From Bacillus kwashiorkori (lineage in GTDB: Bacteria > Bacillota > Bacilli > Bacillales > Caldibacillaceae): DNA of 64,000 nt. The stretch's first letter is position 1. Each line of letters begins with the position of its first letter. The notes beneath the pieces were generated by a model, which worked only from the letters and a program-made list of their open reading frames with translations, made no database searches and was not told where the DNA came from. The position numbers and the translations under genes are program-made. Below, piece by piece: positions 47,128 through 56,127 of the stretch. The stretch is taken from the NCBI RefSeq assembly GCF_001375515.1, contig NZ_CTDX01000015.1, forward strand, positions 186,001 to 250,000, in the 5' to 3' direction.

Positions 47128-49248
47128 ATGGTGAATCTCATTACTGGAGAATTAGTGAACATCACAGCATTACATACTAAATACAAACTTTTCATTTCTA
47201 CAGACATAGAATGGTTAACCGAATATAAGCGGTGGGAAATTGTATTACAAGAACGAATTACAAAAGCACAATATGAATTGCCGAGTGAATTAAAGGGTAA
47301 TGCCTCTAATTCCGTAATAGAAGTTACTATTGATTTAGATAATTTGGAGCAACTATCAACTGAAAAGATTATTTATGATTTATTTATAAGAGTGGAAAAT
47401 AATGACTCTATGGAACAGTTCCGGATAAAAAGCAATCCCCAAGTAAGGTTGGAGTTTTTTCAATTAGCTATACCTAATAGTTCCATGATTTTTGAACCAT
47501 ACACAACAAATAAAGGCAATTTATCCTTTCGAGTCAATGAAATTCAGTTAAGAAGTTATGTTCATGATCTTCAAGTTTCTATCGATGGGAATATTAAAAT
47601 CTCCGGGTTTTTTCTTTATCCAAATTATGATGACAGTAAAATTGAAATAACCGCTTCACGCCTCGTTATTACTAATCAGCTAAATAACGAAGAAATTATC
47701 CTTCCTTTAAAAAATTTTAAAGAAGAAATATTAGAGCTGTATAATGGAAGTAATCGATTTGCGAAAGGTAGTTTTTCAACGGAATTGGTAATAGGTAATG
47801 AAGTGGATTATAAAAATCTAATATATTATCGATTTTTTGTTGATGTGGATTTTATGGTTGATAAAGAGCAACAAACAATCCGAAGCAAGAGAATGAAATA
47901 CACTTCTAAAGAAATAGAAATGGAAGATGTTTTTTTACGTCATGAACATAAAAAATACCGTGTGATTGTAAAGCCAACGAAAAGATATAAGTATCTATCT
48001 GTTAAAGTATATGAGTACTCCTTATTTAAAGAGTTAAAAGGGAAAATTGGAAGAAAAGTACGTTCTGTGAAAGCACGAATGAGACGATTTTCCCGAAAGG
48101 CTTACCGGAAAACTTTTGCATACGTATCAAAATTGCCGAAAAAGGAAAACTTAATTGTTTTTGAAAGTTTTCACGGCAGGCAATATAGTGATAATCCGCG
48201 GGCGATTTATGAATATATGGTAGCGGAAAATAAAAAGTATCAAATGATTTGGAGTGTTGATAAAGAATTCCTTCAAAAGTTTAAAGATAAAAATGTAAAA
48301 ATTGCTAAACGAAGTTCGATTCGTTGGTTATATTACATGGCTCGTGCTAAGTATTGGGTTATTAATGCACGCTTGCCACTATGGTTACCAAAATCATCAG
48401 AAACGATTTATTTGCAAACATGGCACGGTACTCCGTTAAAACGATTAGGAATTGATATTGAAGAAGTTCACATGCCTGGAACGAATACTATTAAGTATAA
48501 ACAAAATTTTGTGAAGGAAGCGAGTAAATGGGATTACTTAATTTCACCTAATCGATATTCTAGTGAAATATTTAGAAGGGCCTTTCATTTTCAAAAAGAA
48601 ATGTTGGAAACGGGGTATCCACGGAATGATATTTTATATAGCCCGGATAAACGGGTTTTAATGGAACAGTTAAAAGAAAAACTAGGGCTTCCAACGAATA
48701 AAAAAATTATTTTATACGCACCTACGTGGCGAGATAATCATTTTTATAAAAAAGGTGCATATAGATTCGACTTAGAGTTAGATTTACAACAGATGCGACG
48801 CGAATTAGGAAACGATTACATCATTTTATTACGCATGCATTATTTAGTCGCAGAAAATTTAAATTTGACGCCGTATAAAGGATTTGCCTATGACTTTTCT
48901 AACTACGATGATATTCGTGATCTATATTTATTAGCAGATTTATTAATTACAGATTATTCATCGGTATTTTTTGATTATGCCAACTTGAAACGACCAATGA
49001 TCTTTTTTGTATATGATTTAGAGGAATATCGTGATAGTTTACGTGGCTTTTATTTTGACTTTGCAAATGAAGCACCAGGTCCACTAGTAAAAACGACAAT
49101 AGAGGTAATTCAAACAATTAAAAAACAAGAGGAGGAAGGTTTTGACCGAACTACCTCTGAAAAAGTTACTAAGTTTTATCAAAAGTTTTGTTCATTAGAA
49201 GATGGAAATGCTACGAAACGTGTAGTGGAGAGAGTTTTTCATCCGTAG
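47128..49248 (+). CDS. CDP-glycerol glycerophosphotransferase family protein (TagF/TagB-like)
   Basis: This 706-residue enzyme probably transfers glycerol phosphate (or ribitol phosphate) from its CDP form onto a lipid-linked teichoic acid. Residues from about 340 form the GT-B-type glycerophosphotransferase domain: ENLIVFESFHGRQYSDNPRA, TWHGTPLKRLGIDIEEVHMP, SPNRYSSEIFRRAFHF, ILYAPTWRDN and the donor-site phrase DLLITDYSSVFFDYANLKRP. The first 300 residues are beta-rich and not recognised. A basic segment (KGKIGRKVRSVKARMRRFSR, about 305-325) links the two and may bind membrane. It could be the polymerase (TagF) or primase (TagB); the length favours TagF. Distal gene of the tagA unit. Confidence 0.88.
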   Translation: MVNLITGELVNITALHTKYKLFISTDIEWLTEYKRWEIVLQERITKAQYELPSELKGNASNSVIEVTIDLDNLEQLSTEKIIYDLFIRVENNDSMEQFRIKSNPQVRLEFFQLAIPNSSMIFEPYTTNKGNLSFRVNEIQLRSYVHDLQVSIDGNIKISGFFLYPNYDDSKIEITASRLVITNQLNNEEIILPLKNFKEEILELYNGSNRFAKGSFSTELVIGNEVDYKNLIYYRFFVDVDFMVDKEQQTIRSKRMKYTSKEIEMEDVFLRHEHKKYRVIVKPTKRYKYLSVKVYEYSLFKELKGKIGRKVRSVKARMRRFSRKAYRKTFAYVSKLPKKENLIVFESFHGRQYSDNPRAIYEYMVAENKKYQMIWSVDKEFLQKFKDKNVKIAKRSSIRWLYYMARAKYWVINARLPLWLPKSSETIYLQTWHGTPLKRLGIDIEEVHMPGTNTIKYKQNFVKEASKWDYLISPNRYSSEIFRRAFHFQKEMLETGYPRNDILYSPDKRVLMEQLKEKLGLPTNKKIILYAPTWRDNHFYKKGAYRFDLELDLQQMRRELGNDYIILLRMHYLVAENLNLTPYKGFAYDFSNYDDIRDLYLLADLLITDYSSVFFDYANLKRPMIFFVYDLEEYRDSLRGFYFDFANEAPGPLVKTTIEVIQTIKKQEEEGFDRTTSEKVTKFYQKFCSLEDGNATKRVVERVFHP

Positions 49249-49678
49249 GCTACCTTGAAAACGGGATGAAATTTTCTTTTTCCATTAGGAAGTACGATTT
49301 TTATTGTTGTATTCCTGCAACATGCACTCCTATTTGAATCAGCTCGATTTCTCCGCTCACCTGTTCCTTTTACCGGTGTAAAAACAAAATCGAGCTGATT
49401 TTACATTCCAATAGCTCAAACAATTCGACGTACTAGTACATCTAATCTCCACTTCTGACAACCCAATTTTATTCCACTATTGTAAAAATAATCAAAACAA
49501 GTTCATGCTCTCTAATTTATTATGTGAGGTTTGATACAATCAATAAAAGGAGTATTGTGTTTTGATAAAAATAAATGAAACAATATTGTAATTTAATAAT
49601 TATTATGCTGATTTTATGTTTCAATTAATAAGAATATCCGTTATACTATTAATAAGTCAAACATATGAGGTGAACAGT
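49249..49678. other. Intergenic region with terminator
   Basis: The 430-base gap between the tagF-like gene and the GNAT gene holds a long hairpin (next entry). An AT-rich leader follows, with TATACT near 49641 and the ribosome site GAGGTGA at 49667-49673. The open frame running into the GNAT gene from 49616 has no own ribosome site. Confidence 0.45.
49337..49403 (+). terminator. Long branched hairpin after the tag unit
   Basis: AATCAGCTCGATTT (49337-49350) and AAATCGAGCTGATT (49387-49400) are perfect 14-bp arms. The 36-base loop itself contains TTTTAC / GTAAAA arms near its end. Only TTTTA follows, so it may act as a terminator or as a stable 3' end. Confidence 0.6.
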
Positions 49679-50647
49679 TTGGAATTTTTCCCATTAGATC
49701 AAAATTGGCTTATTGAAATGATTTCTCTTTGGAATAAAGAGATAGGCAATGACTTTCCACTGCGTCAAGAATTGTTCTATCAAAATAGTTTTTCTGATGT
49801 CAATGTGCTTCAGAATGGTTCATTTTTGGCGGTAAATGAGAATGGTAAGCTCGTAGGTTTTATCATTAGTAAATTTTGGCAGGAACAGAATTTTGACAAC
49901 TTCCACCCACATACAGGTTGGATTCAAGTGCTATTAGTTGATTCAGATTACCGAAATTGCGGAATTGGTACAGAGCTGTTAACAAGGGCAGAAAATGCCT
50001 TAAAGGAAAGCGCTGTCACGAAAATTTTAATTGGAAGTGACCCATGGCATTACTTCCCTGGAGTGCCGCTTGAATATAAAGCAACTATCACTTGGTTGCA
50101 AAATCGCGGTTATGAATTTAATACTGTGGAGACAGATCTTTATAAGATTTTTTCTGATGGGGAAGATATCCATCTTCCTAGTATTCCAGACATTCAATAT
50201 ACTATTTTAGCAGAAAGAGATCAAAATTTGTTCATCGATTTTCTCCATGAAAATTTTCCAGGAAGATGGGAATATGAAGCAATTCAATATTTCAAGCGGA
50301 ATGGTGTTGGTAGAGAATTTGTTATTGCAAAGAAACAGGGAAGAATTATTGGGTTTTGTCGAATTAATGACGCAAAATCACCGTTTATTGCTCAAAATGT
50401 TTATTGGTCCCCGTTATTTTCAGAAGAACTAGGTGGTGTTGGTCCTTTAGGAATAGCTCGATCAGAGCGAAAAAATGGGTACGGATTAGCGATAGTGAAA
50501 GCAGGAATCTATTTCTTGCGGGAGCGCGGGATTAAACATATGGTAATAGATTGGACAGGCCTTGTTGATTTTTATGGAAAACTAGGTTTTAAACCGTGGA
50601 AACAATATATGCGTGGGGTTAAAAATTTCCCTACTGAGGAGGATTAA
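49679..50647 (+). CDS. Protein with two GNAT acetyltransferase domains
   Basis: This 322-residue protein has two tandem GNAT folds. The first (about 1-160) carries the acetyl-CoA loop DSDYRNCGIGTELL. The second (about 175-318) has a weaker SERKNGYGLAIVKAG loop and ends VDFYGKLGFKPWKQYMRG, the usual C-terminal beta-alpha of GNAT. The acyl acceptor is not known. Its stop overlaps the next start (TAATG), so it is translated with a GH20 beta-N-acetylhexosaminidase. An amino-sugar acceptor would make sense, for example re-acetylation of glucosamine residues. The TTG start at 49679 has GAGGTGA 5 nt upstream; the open frame extends 21 codons further upstream without support. Confidence 0.82.
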   Translation: MEFFPLDQNWLIEMISLWNKEIGNDFPLRQELFYQNSFSDVNVLQNGSFLAVNENGKLVGFIISKFWQEQNFDNFHPHTGWIQVLLVDSDYRNCGIGTELLTRAENALKESAVTKILIGSDPWHYFPGVPLEYKATITWLQNRGYEFNTVETDLYKIFSDGEDIHLPSIPDIQYTILAERDQNLFIDFLHENFPGRWEYEAIQYFKRNGVGREFVIAKKQGRIIGFCRINDAKSPFIAQNVYWSPLFSEELGGVGPLGIARSERKNGYGLAIVKAGIYFLRERGIKHMVIDWTGLVDFYGKLGFKPWKQYMRGVKNFPTEED

Positions 50648-52527
50648 TGTTGAAGTTAAACATTATTACAAAAGATGAAGCGATTTTTGATGGAATAGAA
50701 CTACTCATGGATGATTTACAAATAGAAGTTTGTTTAGAAGGCTATCCTATCGAAGTGACGAAAAACGCTGGACCGATTGTTGTTCGTAACAACGGTGAAA
50801 AGGGAGAAATTCATTTCGAAGAGCCAATCCATTTTTTTCGTGCTTTAGGCCTTTGGCTAGAAAACTATCAAATAAAGAGAGAATTTGATATAACAGAAAC
50901 ACCCCAATTTACGATGAGTGGGGTAATGTTGGATGCTTCACGCAACGCTGTACTTCATACGAATAGTGTGAAAACATTGCTTCGGAAAATGGCGATAATG
51001 GGACTCAACGTATTGATGCTTTATACTGAAGATACGTATGAAGTGAAAGAATATCCATATTTCGGCTATATGCGTGGCCGTTATACGGAAAAGGAATTAA
51101 GAGAGCTTGATCTTTATGCAGATAAACTTGGAATAGAAATGATTCCATGTATTCAAACATTGGCGCATTTAAAAGAAGCGCTGAAATGGAATTACGCAAT
51201 GAATATTCGCGATACAGATGATATTTTATTAGTTGGCGAACCGAAGACGTATGAGTTTATTGAGAATATGATTGTAGCAGCTTCTAAACCGTTTAAAACA
51301 AAGCGAATTCATATTGGGATGGATGAGGCTTTTAACCTTGGCCTAGGAAATTATTTACGTAAAAATGGGTTCGAAGAGCGTTTCCAAATTATGAATAAGC
51401 ATTTACAAGCGGTTTTAAAAATTACCGAAAAACATCGTTTAAAACCGATGATTTGGAGTGATATGTACTTCCGACTTGGCTCCAAAACAGGTGCATATTA
51501 TGATTTAAATGCCCATATTCCTGAGAATGTCATTCAAGAAATTCCAAATGTACAGCTCGTATACTGGGATTATTACCATACCGATGAACAGTTTTATGAA
51601 ACGTTTATCGAAAAACATAAACAAATCGGCCCTAAACCAGTGTTTGCTGGTGGTGTTTGGACTTGGAACGGTATTTCACCTAACTATGGCAAAGCAATGG
51701 CTACGACAGAAGCTGCCCTTACTGCTTGTAAAAAAACAGGCGTTCAAGAAGTGTTTGCAACGATGTGGGGAGATAACGGGGCAGAAACGCCTTTATTTAC
51801 CGCACTACCAGTATTGCAACAATTTGCTGAGCATACTTATCATAAAACGGTTAGTGACGAGCAAATTGTGGAGCGCTTCGCCTTTTGTCATCAAAGTGAC
51901 ATGGCAGACTTTATGGAACTAAATAAGCTGGATGAAACACCTGGAGTCTCACAAAATAATTTACATGAGTCAAATCCTTCAAAACTATTACTATGGCAAG
52001 ACGTCTTAATTGGCCTTTATGATGAAAATATTCGTGGTTTGTCATTAAACAAACATTACCAGGCTGTCGCTGAAAAATTGCAACAAGCGAAACATAAAAA
52101 CAATGAATGGAAACCATTATTTAGTTTTTATGAACAATTAGCTCATGTGTTAAGCTTGAAAGCCGAGCTAGGCTTACAAATAAAAGCAGCTTATGATGAC
52201 AATGATAAAAACAAAATGTCCGAGTTAGTTGAGACTGTGGAACAATTAAAACGTGAAGTGGAGTCTTTACGTAAAAGTCATCAAAATATTTGGTTCAGTT
52301 ATAATAAACCTTTTGGGTGGGAAATTTTGGATATTCGCTATGGAGGGGTGTTAACTAGGCTAATAACAACAGCAGATCGACTAAACCAATGGGTTAATGG
52401 TGAAATTAGCCAAATAGAGGAATTAGCAGAAGAAAGACTACCCTTTGAAGGCCCGTATCCAATGCCAGACGGTACGATTGGAAGAAATGTGTATCATCGT
52501 ATTGTCACAGCAGGGAACTTGTCGTAA
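50647..52527 (+). CDS. Beta-N-acetylhexosaminidase, glycoside hydrolase family 20
   Basis: This 626-residue enzyme probably releases terminal GlcNAc or GalNAc from glycans, including muropeptide-derived disaccharides. The GH20 catalytic pair Asp226-Glu227 lies in HIGMDEAF. An N-terminal GH20b-like domain (1-85) and the barrel entry TMSGVMLDASRNAVLHTNS are present, as are later barrel phrases MIWSDMYFR, YWDYYHTDE and MWGDNGAE. The C-terminal helical region (about 440-600) resembles GcnA-type streptococcal and Paenibacillus enzymes. There is no signal peptide, so it works in the cytosol on imported material. It is coupled to the GNAT gene upstream by a one-base overlap and ends at a strong terminator. 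Confidence 0.92.
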   Translation: MLKLNIITKDEAIFDGIELLMDDLQIEVCLEGYPIEVTKNAGPIVVRNNGEKGEIHFEEPIHFFRALGLWLENYQIKREFDITETPQFTMSGVMLDASRNAVLHTNSVKTLLRKMAIMGLNVLMLYTEDTYEVKEYPYFGYMRGRYTEKELRELDLYADKLGIEMIPCIQTLAHLKEALKWNYAMNIRDTDDILLVGEPKTYEFIENMIVAASKPFKTKRIHIGMDEAFNLGLGNYLRKNGFEERFQIMNKHLQAVLKITEKHRLKPMIWSDMYFRLGSKTGAYYDLNAHIPENVIQEIPNVQLVYWDYYHTDEQFYETFIEKHKQIGPKPVFAGGVWTWNGISPNYGKAMATTEAALTACKKTGVQEVFATMWGDNGAETPLFTALPVLQQFAEHTYHKTVSDEQIVERFAFCHQSDMADFMELNKLDETPGVSQNNLHESNPSKLLLWQDVLIGLYDENIRGLSLNKHYQAVAEKLQQAKHKNNEWKPLFSFYEQLAHVLSLKAELGLQIKAAYDDNDKNKMSELVETVEQLKREVESLRKSHQNIWFSYNKPFGWEILDIRYGGVLTRLITTADRLNQWVNGEISQIEELAEERLPFEGPYPMPDGTIGRNVYHRIVTAGNLS

Positions 52528-52556
52528 CATGGCAAATTTAAAATTATAAAAGAATT

Positions 52557-52620
52557 GGACACTAAGTGGCTACCCTATATTCACTTATCTTTATAGGGTA
52601 GCTAAATGTCCATTGTTTTT
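52557..52620 (+). terminator. Terminator of the GNAT-GH20 unit
   Basis: GCTACCCTATA (52569-52579) and TATAGGGTAGC (52592-52602) are perfect 11-bp arms. GGACA / TGTCC close an outer stem (52557-52561 with 52607-52611), and ATTGTTTTT follows. Confidence 0.85.
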
Positions 52621-52755
52621 AAAATAAACAATCAAAATTATAATCCAATATATGATTTTATGTTTTAAAATGTAATGGCTAGTAGTATAATAGGAAGTGT
52701 AAAAAGTCCATTCATTATTTTTCAATCGATGAATAAATTTCAATATTAGACATTA

Positions 52756-52771
52756 AAGTAAGCGTAAACAA
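52756..52771 (+). promoter_or_regulatory. Candidate CcpA cre site upstream of the YbbE-like gene
   Basis: AAGTAAGCGTAAACAA matches the cre consensus WTGNAARCGNWWWCAW at 15 of 16 positions. It lies 41 bases upstream of the start codon, so CcpA bound here would repress. It suggests the salvage genes are shut off when better sugars are present. Confidence 0.55.
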
Positions 52772-52812
52772 CTTTGTCTATTATTGTATGCTAGTTATAA
52801 GGAAGTGAATAT

Positions 52813-53862
52813 ATGGAAAAGGTAGTCGAGTACATTAAAAGGCAAGTGGAGCAAAAAAATCTGCCTGGTGCTGCTATTCATATCTCTTATCAAGGTGAAA
52901 CATTGTTACATGCAGCTATCGGTTATCGGTCGCTGGAACCGAAAATACAGCCAATGACAATAGATACTGTATTTGATCTAGCATCATTAACGAAAGTAGT
53001 AGCAACAAATCCAGCCGTCTTAAAGCTTATTGATGAAGGAGAATTAATGCTACATGACCCTGTTAGTCGCTATCTATCAGAGTTTGCGAAAAATGGGAAG
53101 GAAGAAATTAAAATTCGTCATCTCCTAACCCATACGAGCGGTTTAACAGCACATCGTCCATACTATTTAGACTGTCAATCGCGAGAAGAAGTACTAGCAA
53201 AAATATATGAAGAAACTCCTGTCGAAAAAATAGGAGAAAAAGTAATCTATAGTGATTTAGGTTTTATTTTACTTTCTAAAGTGATAGAAGTCATTTCAGG
53301 CATGAAATTTGAAAAATTTGTTCAAAATAACATTTTCCAACCACTTGAAATGTTGGAAACAGGATTTAATTTACCTTTTGCTAAAGAGCGCTTTGCTGTA
53401 ACAGAGAAAAGTCGCTTCACCAATAAATTTAAAGCGGGAACCGTTCATGATGATAATGCAGAAGCGATGGGGGGAGTTAGTGGTCATGCTGGTCTCTTCG
53501 CTACGTTAGCAGATTTGGAAAAATTTGCTGCCATGATTGAAAATGATGGTGTATATTTTGGAAAACGAATCTTGTCCAAATCTGTATTACAATTGGCAAA
53601 AAATAATTTTACGTATTTTGATACAAACGAATATCGTGGACTTGGCTGGCAATTAAAAGGGCCACAATATGCACCATGTGGAGACCTATTCTCACCAAAA
53701 GCATTCGGTCATACAGGATATACTGGTACAAGTATATGGTTCGATCCAGAAATTAACTTACACGTTATCTTCTTGACTAACCGTGTTCATATAGAAAATA
53801 AACAGGAAATATTAAGTATTAGACCGAAACTCCATAATTTGATTCGAGCTAGCTTATTATAA
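52813..53862 (+). CDS. Serine hydrolase of the beta-lactamase family, YbbE-like
   Basis: This 349-residue protein has the class C beta-lactamase / esterase fold. The nucleophile motif SLTK is at residues 58-61, the YSD (YxN-like) motif at 146-148 and HTG in FGHTGYTG near 298. There is no signal peptide, so it is intracellular as written. The closest known context is YbbE in the Bacillus subtilis MurNAc recycling operon (ybbC-ybbD-ybbE-murP-murR-murQ), which has the same fold and no firm substrate. Here it also sits among muramic acid salvage genes. Muropeptide D-amino acid or ester bonds are possible targets. It runs into the PIG-L gene after 60 bases with no terminator. Confidence 0.85.
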   Translation: MEKVVEYIKRQVEQKNLPGAAIHISYQGETLLHAAIGYRSLEPKIQPMTIDTVFDLASLTKVVATNPAVLKLIDEGELMLHDPVSRYLSEFAKNGKEEIKIRHLLTHTSGLTAHRPYYLDCQSREEVLAKIYEETPVEKIGEKVIYSDLGFILLSKVIEVISGMKFEKFVQNNIFQPLEMLETGFNLPFAKERFAVTEKSRFTNKFKAGTVHDDNAEAMGGVSGHAGLFATLADLEKFAAMIENDGVYFGKRILSKSVLQLAKNNFTYFDTNEYRGLGWQLKGPQYAPCGDLFSPKAFGHTGYTGTSIWFDPEINLHVIFLTNRVHIENKQEILSIRPKLHNLIRASLL

Positions 53863-53922
53863 GGAACTAAATGAAAAAATAGTTGTGATGAAATCTACTA
53901 ATAATGACAGGAGTGATTTTCG

Positions 53923-54639
53923 ATGACAAATAAAAAACATATTATGATTGTTGGTGCTCATTGTGGTGATGGTGAAATTCAAGCAGGGGCCATTGCGTAC
54001 AAATATGCAAAAGCGGGACATAAAGTGACCTTTTTACATTTAACAGCAGGTGAAAAAGGGAATCCACCACATATTTCAATTGAAGATTACCGAAAGCAAA
54101 AAATGGCAGAAGCTGAAAAGGCGGCTAAAATTTTAGGGGCAGAGAGTATTACATTAGATTATAATGATGCGGAATTAACATTGAATGATGAAATTGTTAC
54201 AAGGGTAGCGAAACTTGTTCGTCAATTAAAACCAAATTTAGTAATTACGCATTGGATTAACAGTATGCACCCAGATCACGCTCTTTGTCCAAGAATTATG
54301 GAAGCGGTACAAATGAAAGCTGGCTTGCCAGGGTTTGATTTAGATGGACTTGCCCCACATTATTTTGGAATTTTGCACAGTGAAAATTGGGAAGATATGG
54401 AAGGTTATGTTCCTGATATTTTTGTAGATGTTTCCGAAGAGTTTGATACCTATTTAGAGGCGTTATCTCAATATTGGTTCATTATGAATTCGAGCTCATT
54501 CCGTTATTTCGACTATTATAAAGCTTTAGGCACCGTTCGTGGCTGTGTTAGTCGTGTGAAATATGCACAAACATTAAAATATCCTGTCGGAGGCAATGTA
54601 AGAAGGGGAAATATTATTCCTGGCTTTCCGTTAGAATAA
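53923..54639 (+). CDS. PIG-L family deacetylase with altered active-site motif
   Basis: This 238-residue zinc-dependent de-N-acetylase fold acts on GlcNAc-like groups in its relatives (BshB, MshB, GlcNAc-PI deacetylase). The usual AHPDD motif is AHCGD here: the zinc ligands His13 and Asp16 are kept, but the first Asp, the general base of MshB-type enzymes, is Gly15. The second motif SMHPDHALC supplies the third zinc ligand. The protein may be a weak or different hydrolase. It follows the YbbE-like gene and lies in a peptidoglycan sugar region, so a GlcNAc or MurNAc derivative is the likely ligand. A ribosome site AGGAGTGA precedes ATG 53923. Confidence 0.87.
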   Translation: MTNKKHIMIVGAHCGDGEIQAGAIAYKYAKAGHKVTFLHLTAGEKGNPPHISIEDYRKQKMAEAEKAAKILGAESITLDYNDAELTLNDEIVTRVAKLVRQLKPNLVITHWINSMHPDHALCPRIMEAVQMKAGLPGFDLDGLAPHYFGILHSENWEDMEGYVPDIFVDVSEEFDTYLEALSQYWFIMNSSSFRYFDYYKALGTVRGCVSRVKYAQTLKYPVGGNVRRGNIIPGFPLE

Positions 54640-54647
54640 GTAAAATG

Positions 54648-54687
54648 AAAAGGGCGGCAAGTCTAATTTGACTTCGTCGCCCTTTTT
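54648..54687. terminator. Bidirectional terminator after the PIG-L gene
   Basis: AAAAGGGCGGCAAGTC pairs with GACTTCGTCGCCCTTTT with a small internal mismatch and loop TAATTT, flanked by A and T runs. It separates convergent units. Confidence 0.82.
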
Positions 54688-54780
54688 ACTACAATAATGG
54701 AAGGTCTTTACGAAAAAAACTACATAAGGACAATTAACAGAGGATCTAATAGTTGTCCTTAGGAAACCGCTATGAAATTA

Positions 54781-56106
54781 TTACACGACCGCCTCAGCCA
54801 ATAAATCCACTATATGCACAACTCTAACTTGATCACTTAACTGTTCCTTATCTACTCCCAACTTCATTTGCATTAAACAGCCGGGGTTTGTTGTCACAAT
54901 TGTATGGGGATTTGTTTGCTTTACCTTTTTCATTTTTCTTTCTAAAATGGAATTAGCCATTTCTGGTTGAAGAATATTATAAATGCCAGCAGAACCACAG
55001 CAGCTGTCAGCGTTAGGTAGTTCTATATATGTTGCCCCTTCTATTGCCATTAATAGCTCTCGTGGTTCACGCCAAACCCCCATAACATTTCGCAAATGAC
55101 ATGAGTCTTGATAAGTGACGATTTGCTCCTTCAATCGAAGTTTTTGTGTTTTATGAAATTGTAACGTTACTAAAACTTCCGTAACATCCTTTAGTTTAGC
55201 AACGAATTTTTTAGCACGTTCATACATTATCAGATTATCTTTAAACAAATTATCGTAATCTATTAAAAATCCGCCACAACCACCCGCATTAACGATAATA
55301 TAATCAACATCAAACGCTTCAAATGTCTCAATATTTCGTATCGCCAACCGTTTCGATTTTTCTTTTTCACCACTATGGGCATGCAAGGCACCGCAACATC
55401 CTTGTTCTTCAGGAAGGACGACATCACAGCCAGCTAATTGCAAAAGTTGAATCGTTTTTTCGTTCGTTTCTAGAAACAGTGTATCCATTAAACAGCCTGT
55501 GAAAAATGCGACAGTAGCCTTTTTCTGACCAGTAGCTGCAAAGTGCCTTTCTCTCGATTTCATCCTTTTTTTTGCAGGTACTTTTGGTAAAATATTTTCC
55601 ATTTCTGCCATTGTTTCTGGAAATAGCTTTAAAAATCCAATCTTCCGTAACGCTTTTTGTAATCCAGATTTTTGATAATAATGCGCTAGACTAGCAACCG
55701 TCTGCATTCGTTCTTGATTTGGAAAAAGACCATCTAATATTAGTTTACGAATGGCTTTTTCTTTAAAAGATTGTTGTTTATGTGTTTGAAAGATTTCTCG
55801 TGCGTCTTCAAGTAAATGCCCGTAATTGACTCCAGCAGGGCAAACTGGTTCACAAGCACGGCAACCAAGACAAACGTTTAAGGAATCTTCTACTTCGTCA
55901 TACGCATCTATCATTCCGTCCGACACAGCCTTCATTAAAGCAATTCGTCCTCGGGGAGAATATAGTTCCATTCCAGTTTCAATATATGTTGGACAGGAAG
56001 GCAAACAAAAACCACATCGCATACAATTTAATAATTCATCCTCACTTAATTTTTCTTTAAAATCCGCTTGAATTGCTGAAGTTATCTCGATAGCCACTTT
56101 TGTCAC
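54781..56106 (-). CDS. glcF: Glycolate/D-lactate oxidase iron-sulfur subunit GlcF-like
   Basis: This 441-residue electron-transfer subunit has two 4Fe-4S motifs near the N-terminus: CMRCGFCLPSCP (about 28-39) and CLGCRACEPVCP (about 78-89). Two CCG domains follow (CCGALHAHSGEKE and CCGSAGIYNI), which mark GlcF/LutA/HdrD-type proteins. It would pass electrons from the FAD subunit encoded just upstream to the quinone pool. The GTG start at 56106 has only a weak GAAAG before it, 21 bases after glcD, so translation may be coupled. Family members oxidise glycolate or D-lactate; the context here favours D-lactate. Confidence 0.9.
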   Translation of the reverse strand: MTKVAIEITSAIQADFKEKLSEDELLNCMRCGFCLPSCPTYIETGMELYSPRGRIALMKAVSDGMIDAYDEVEDSLNVCLGCRACEPVCPAGVNYGHLLEDAREIFQTHKQQSFKEKAIRKLILDGLFPNQERMQTVASLAHYYQKSGLQKALRKIGFLKLFPETMAEMENILPKVPAKKRMKSRERHFAATGQKKATVAFFTGCLMDTLFLETNEKTIQLLQLAGCDVVLPEEQGCCGALHAHSGEKEKSKRLAIRNIETFEAFDVDYIIVNAGGCGGFLIDYDNLFKDNLIMYERAKKFVAKLKDVTEVLVTLQFHKTQKLRLKEQIVTYQDSCHLRNVMGVWREPRELLMAIEGATYIELPNADSCCGSAGIYNILQPEMANSILERKMKKVKQTNPHTIVTTNPGCLMQMKLGVDKEQLSDQVRVVHIVDLLAEAVV

Positions 56107-56127
56107 CGCTTTCTTTTAAATGAAAGA

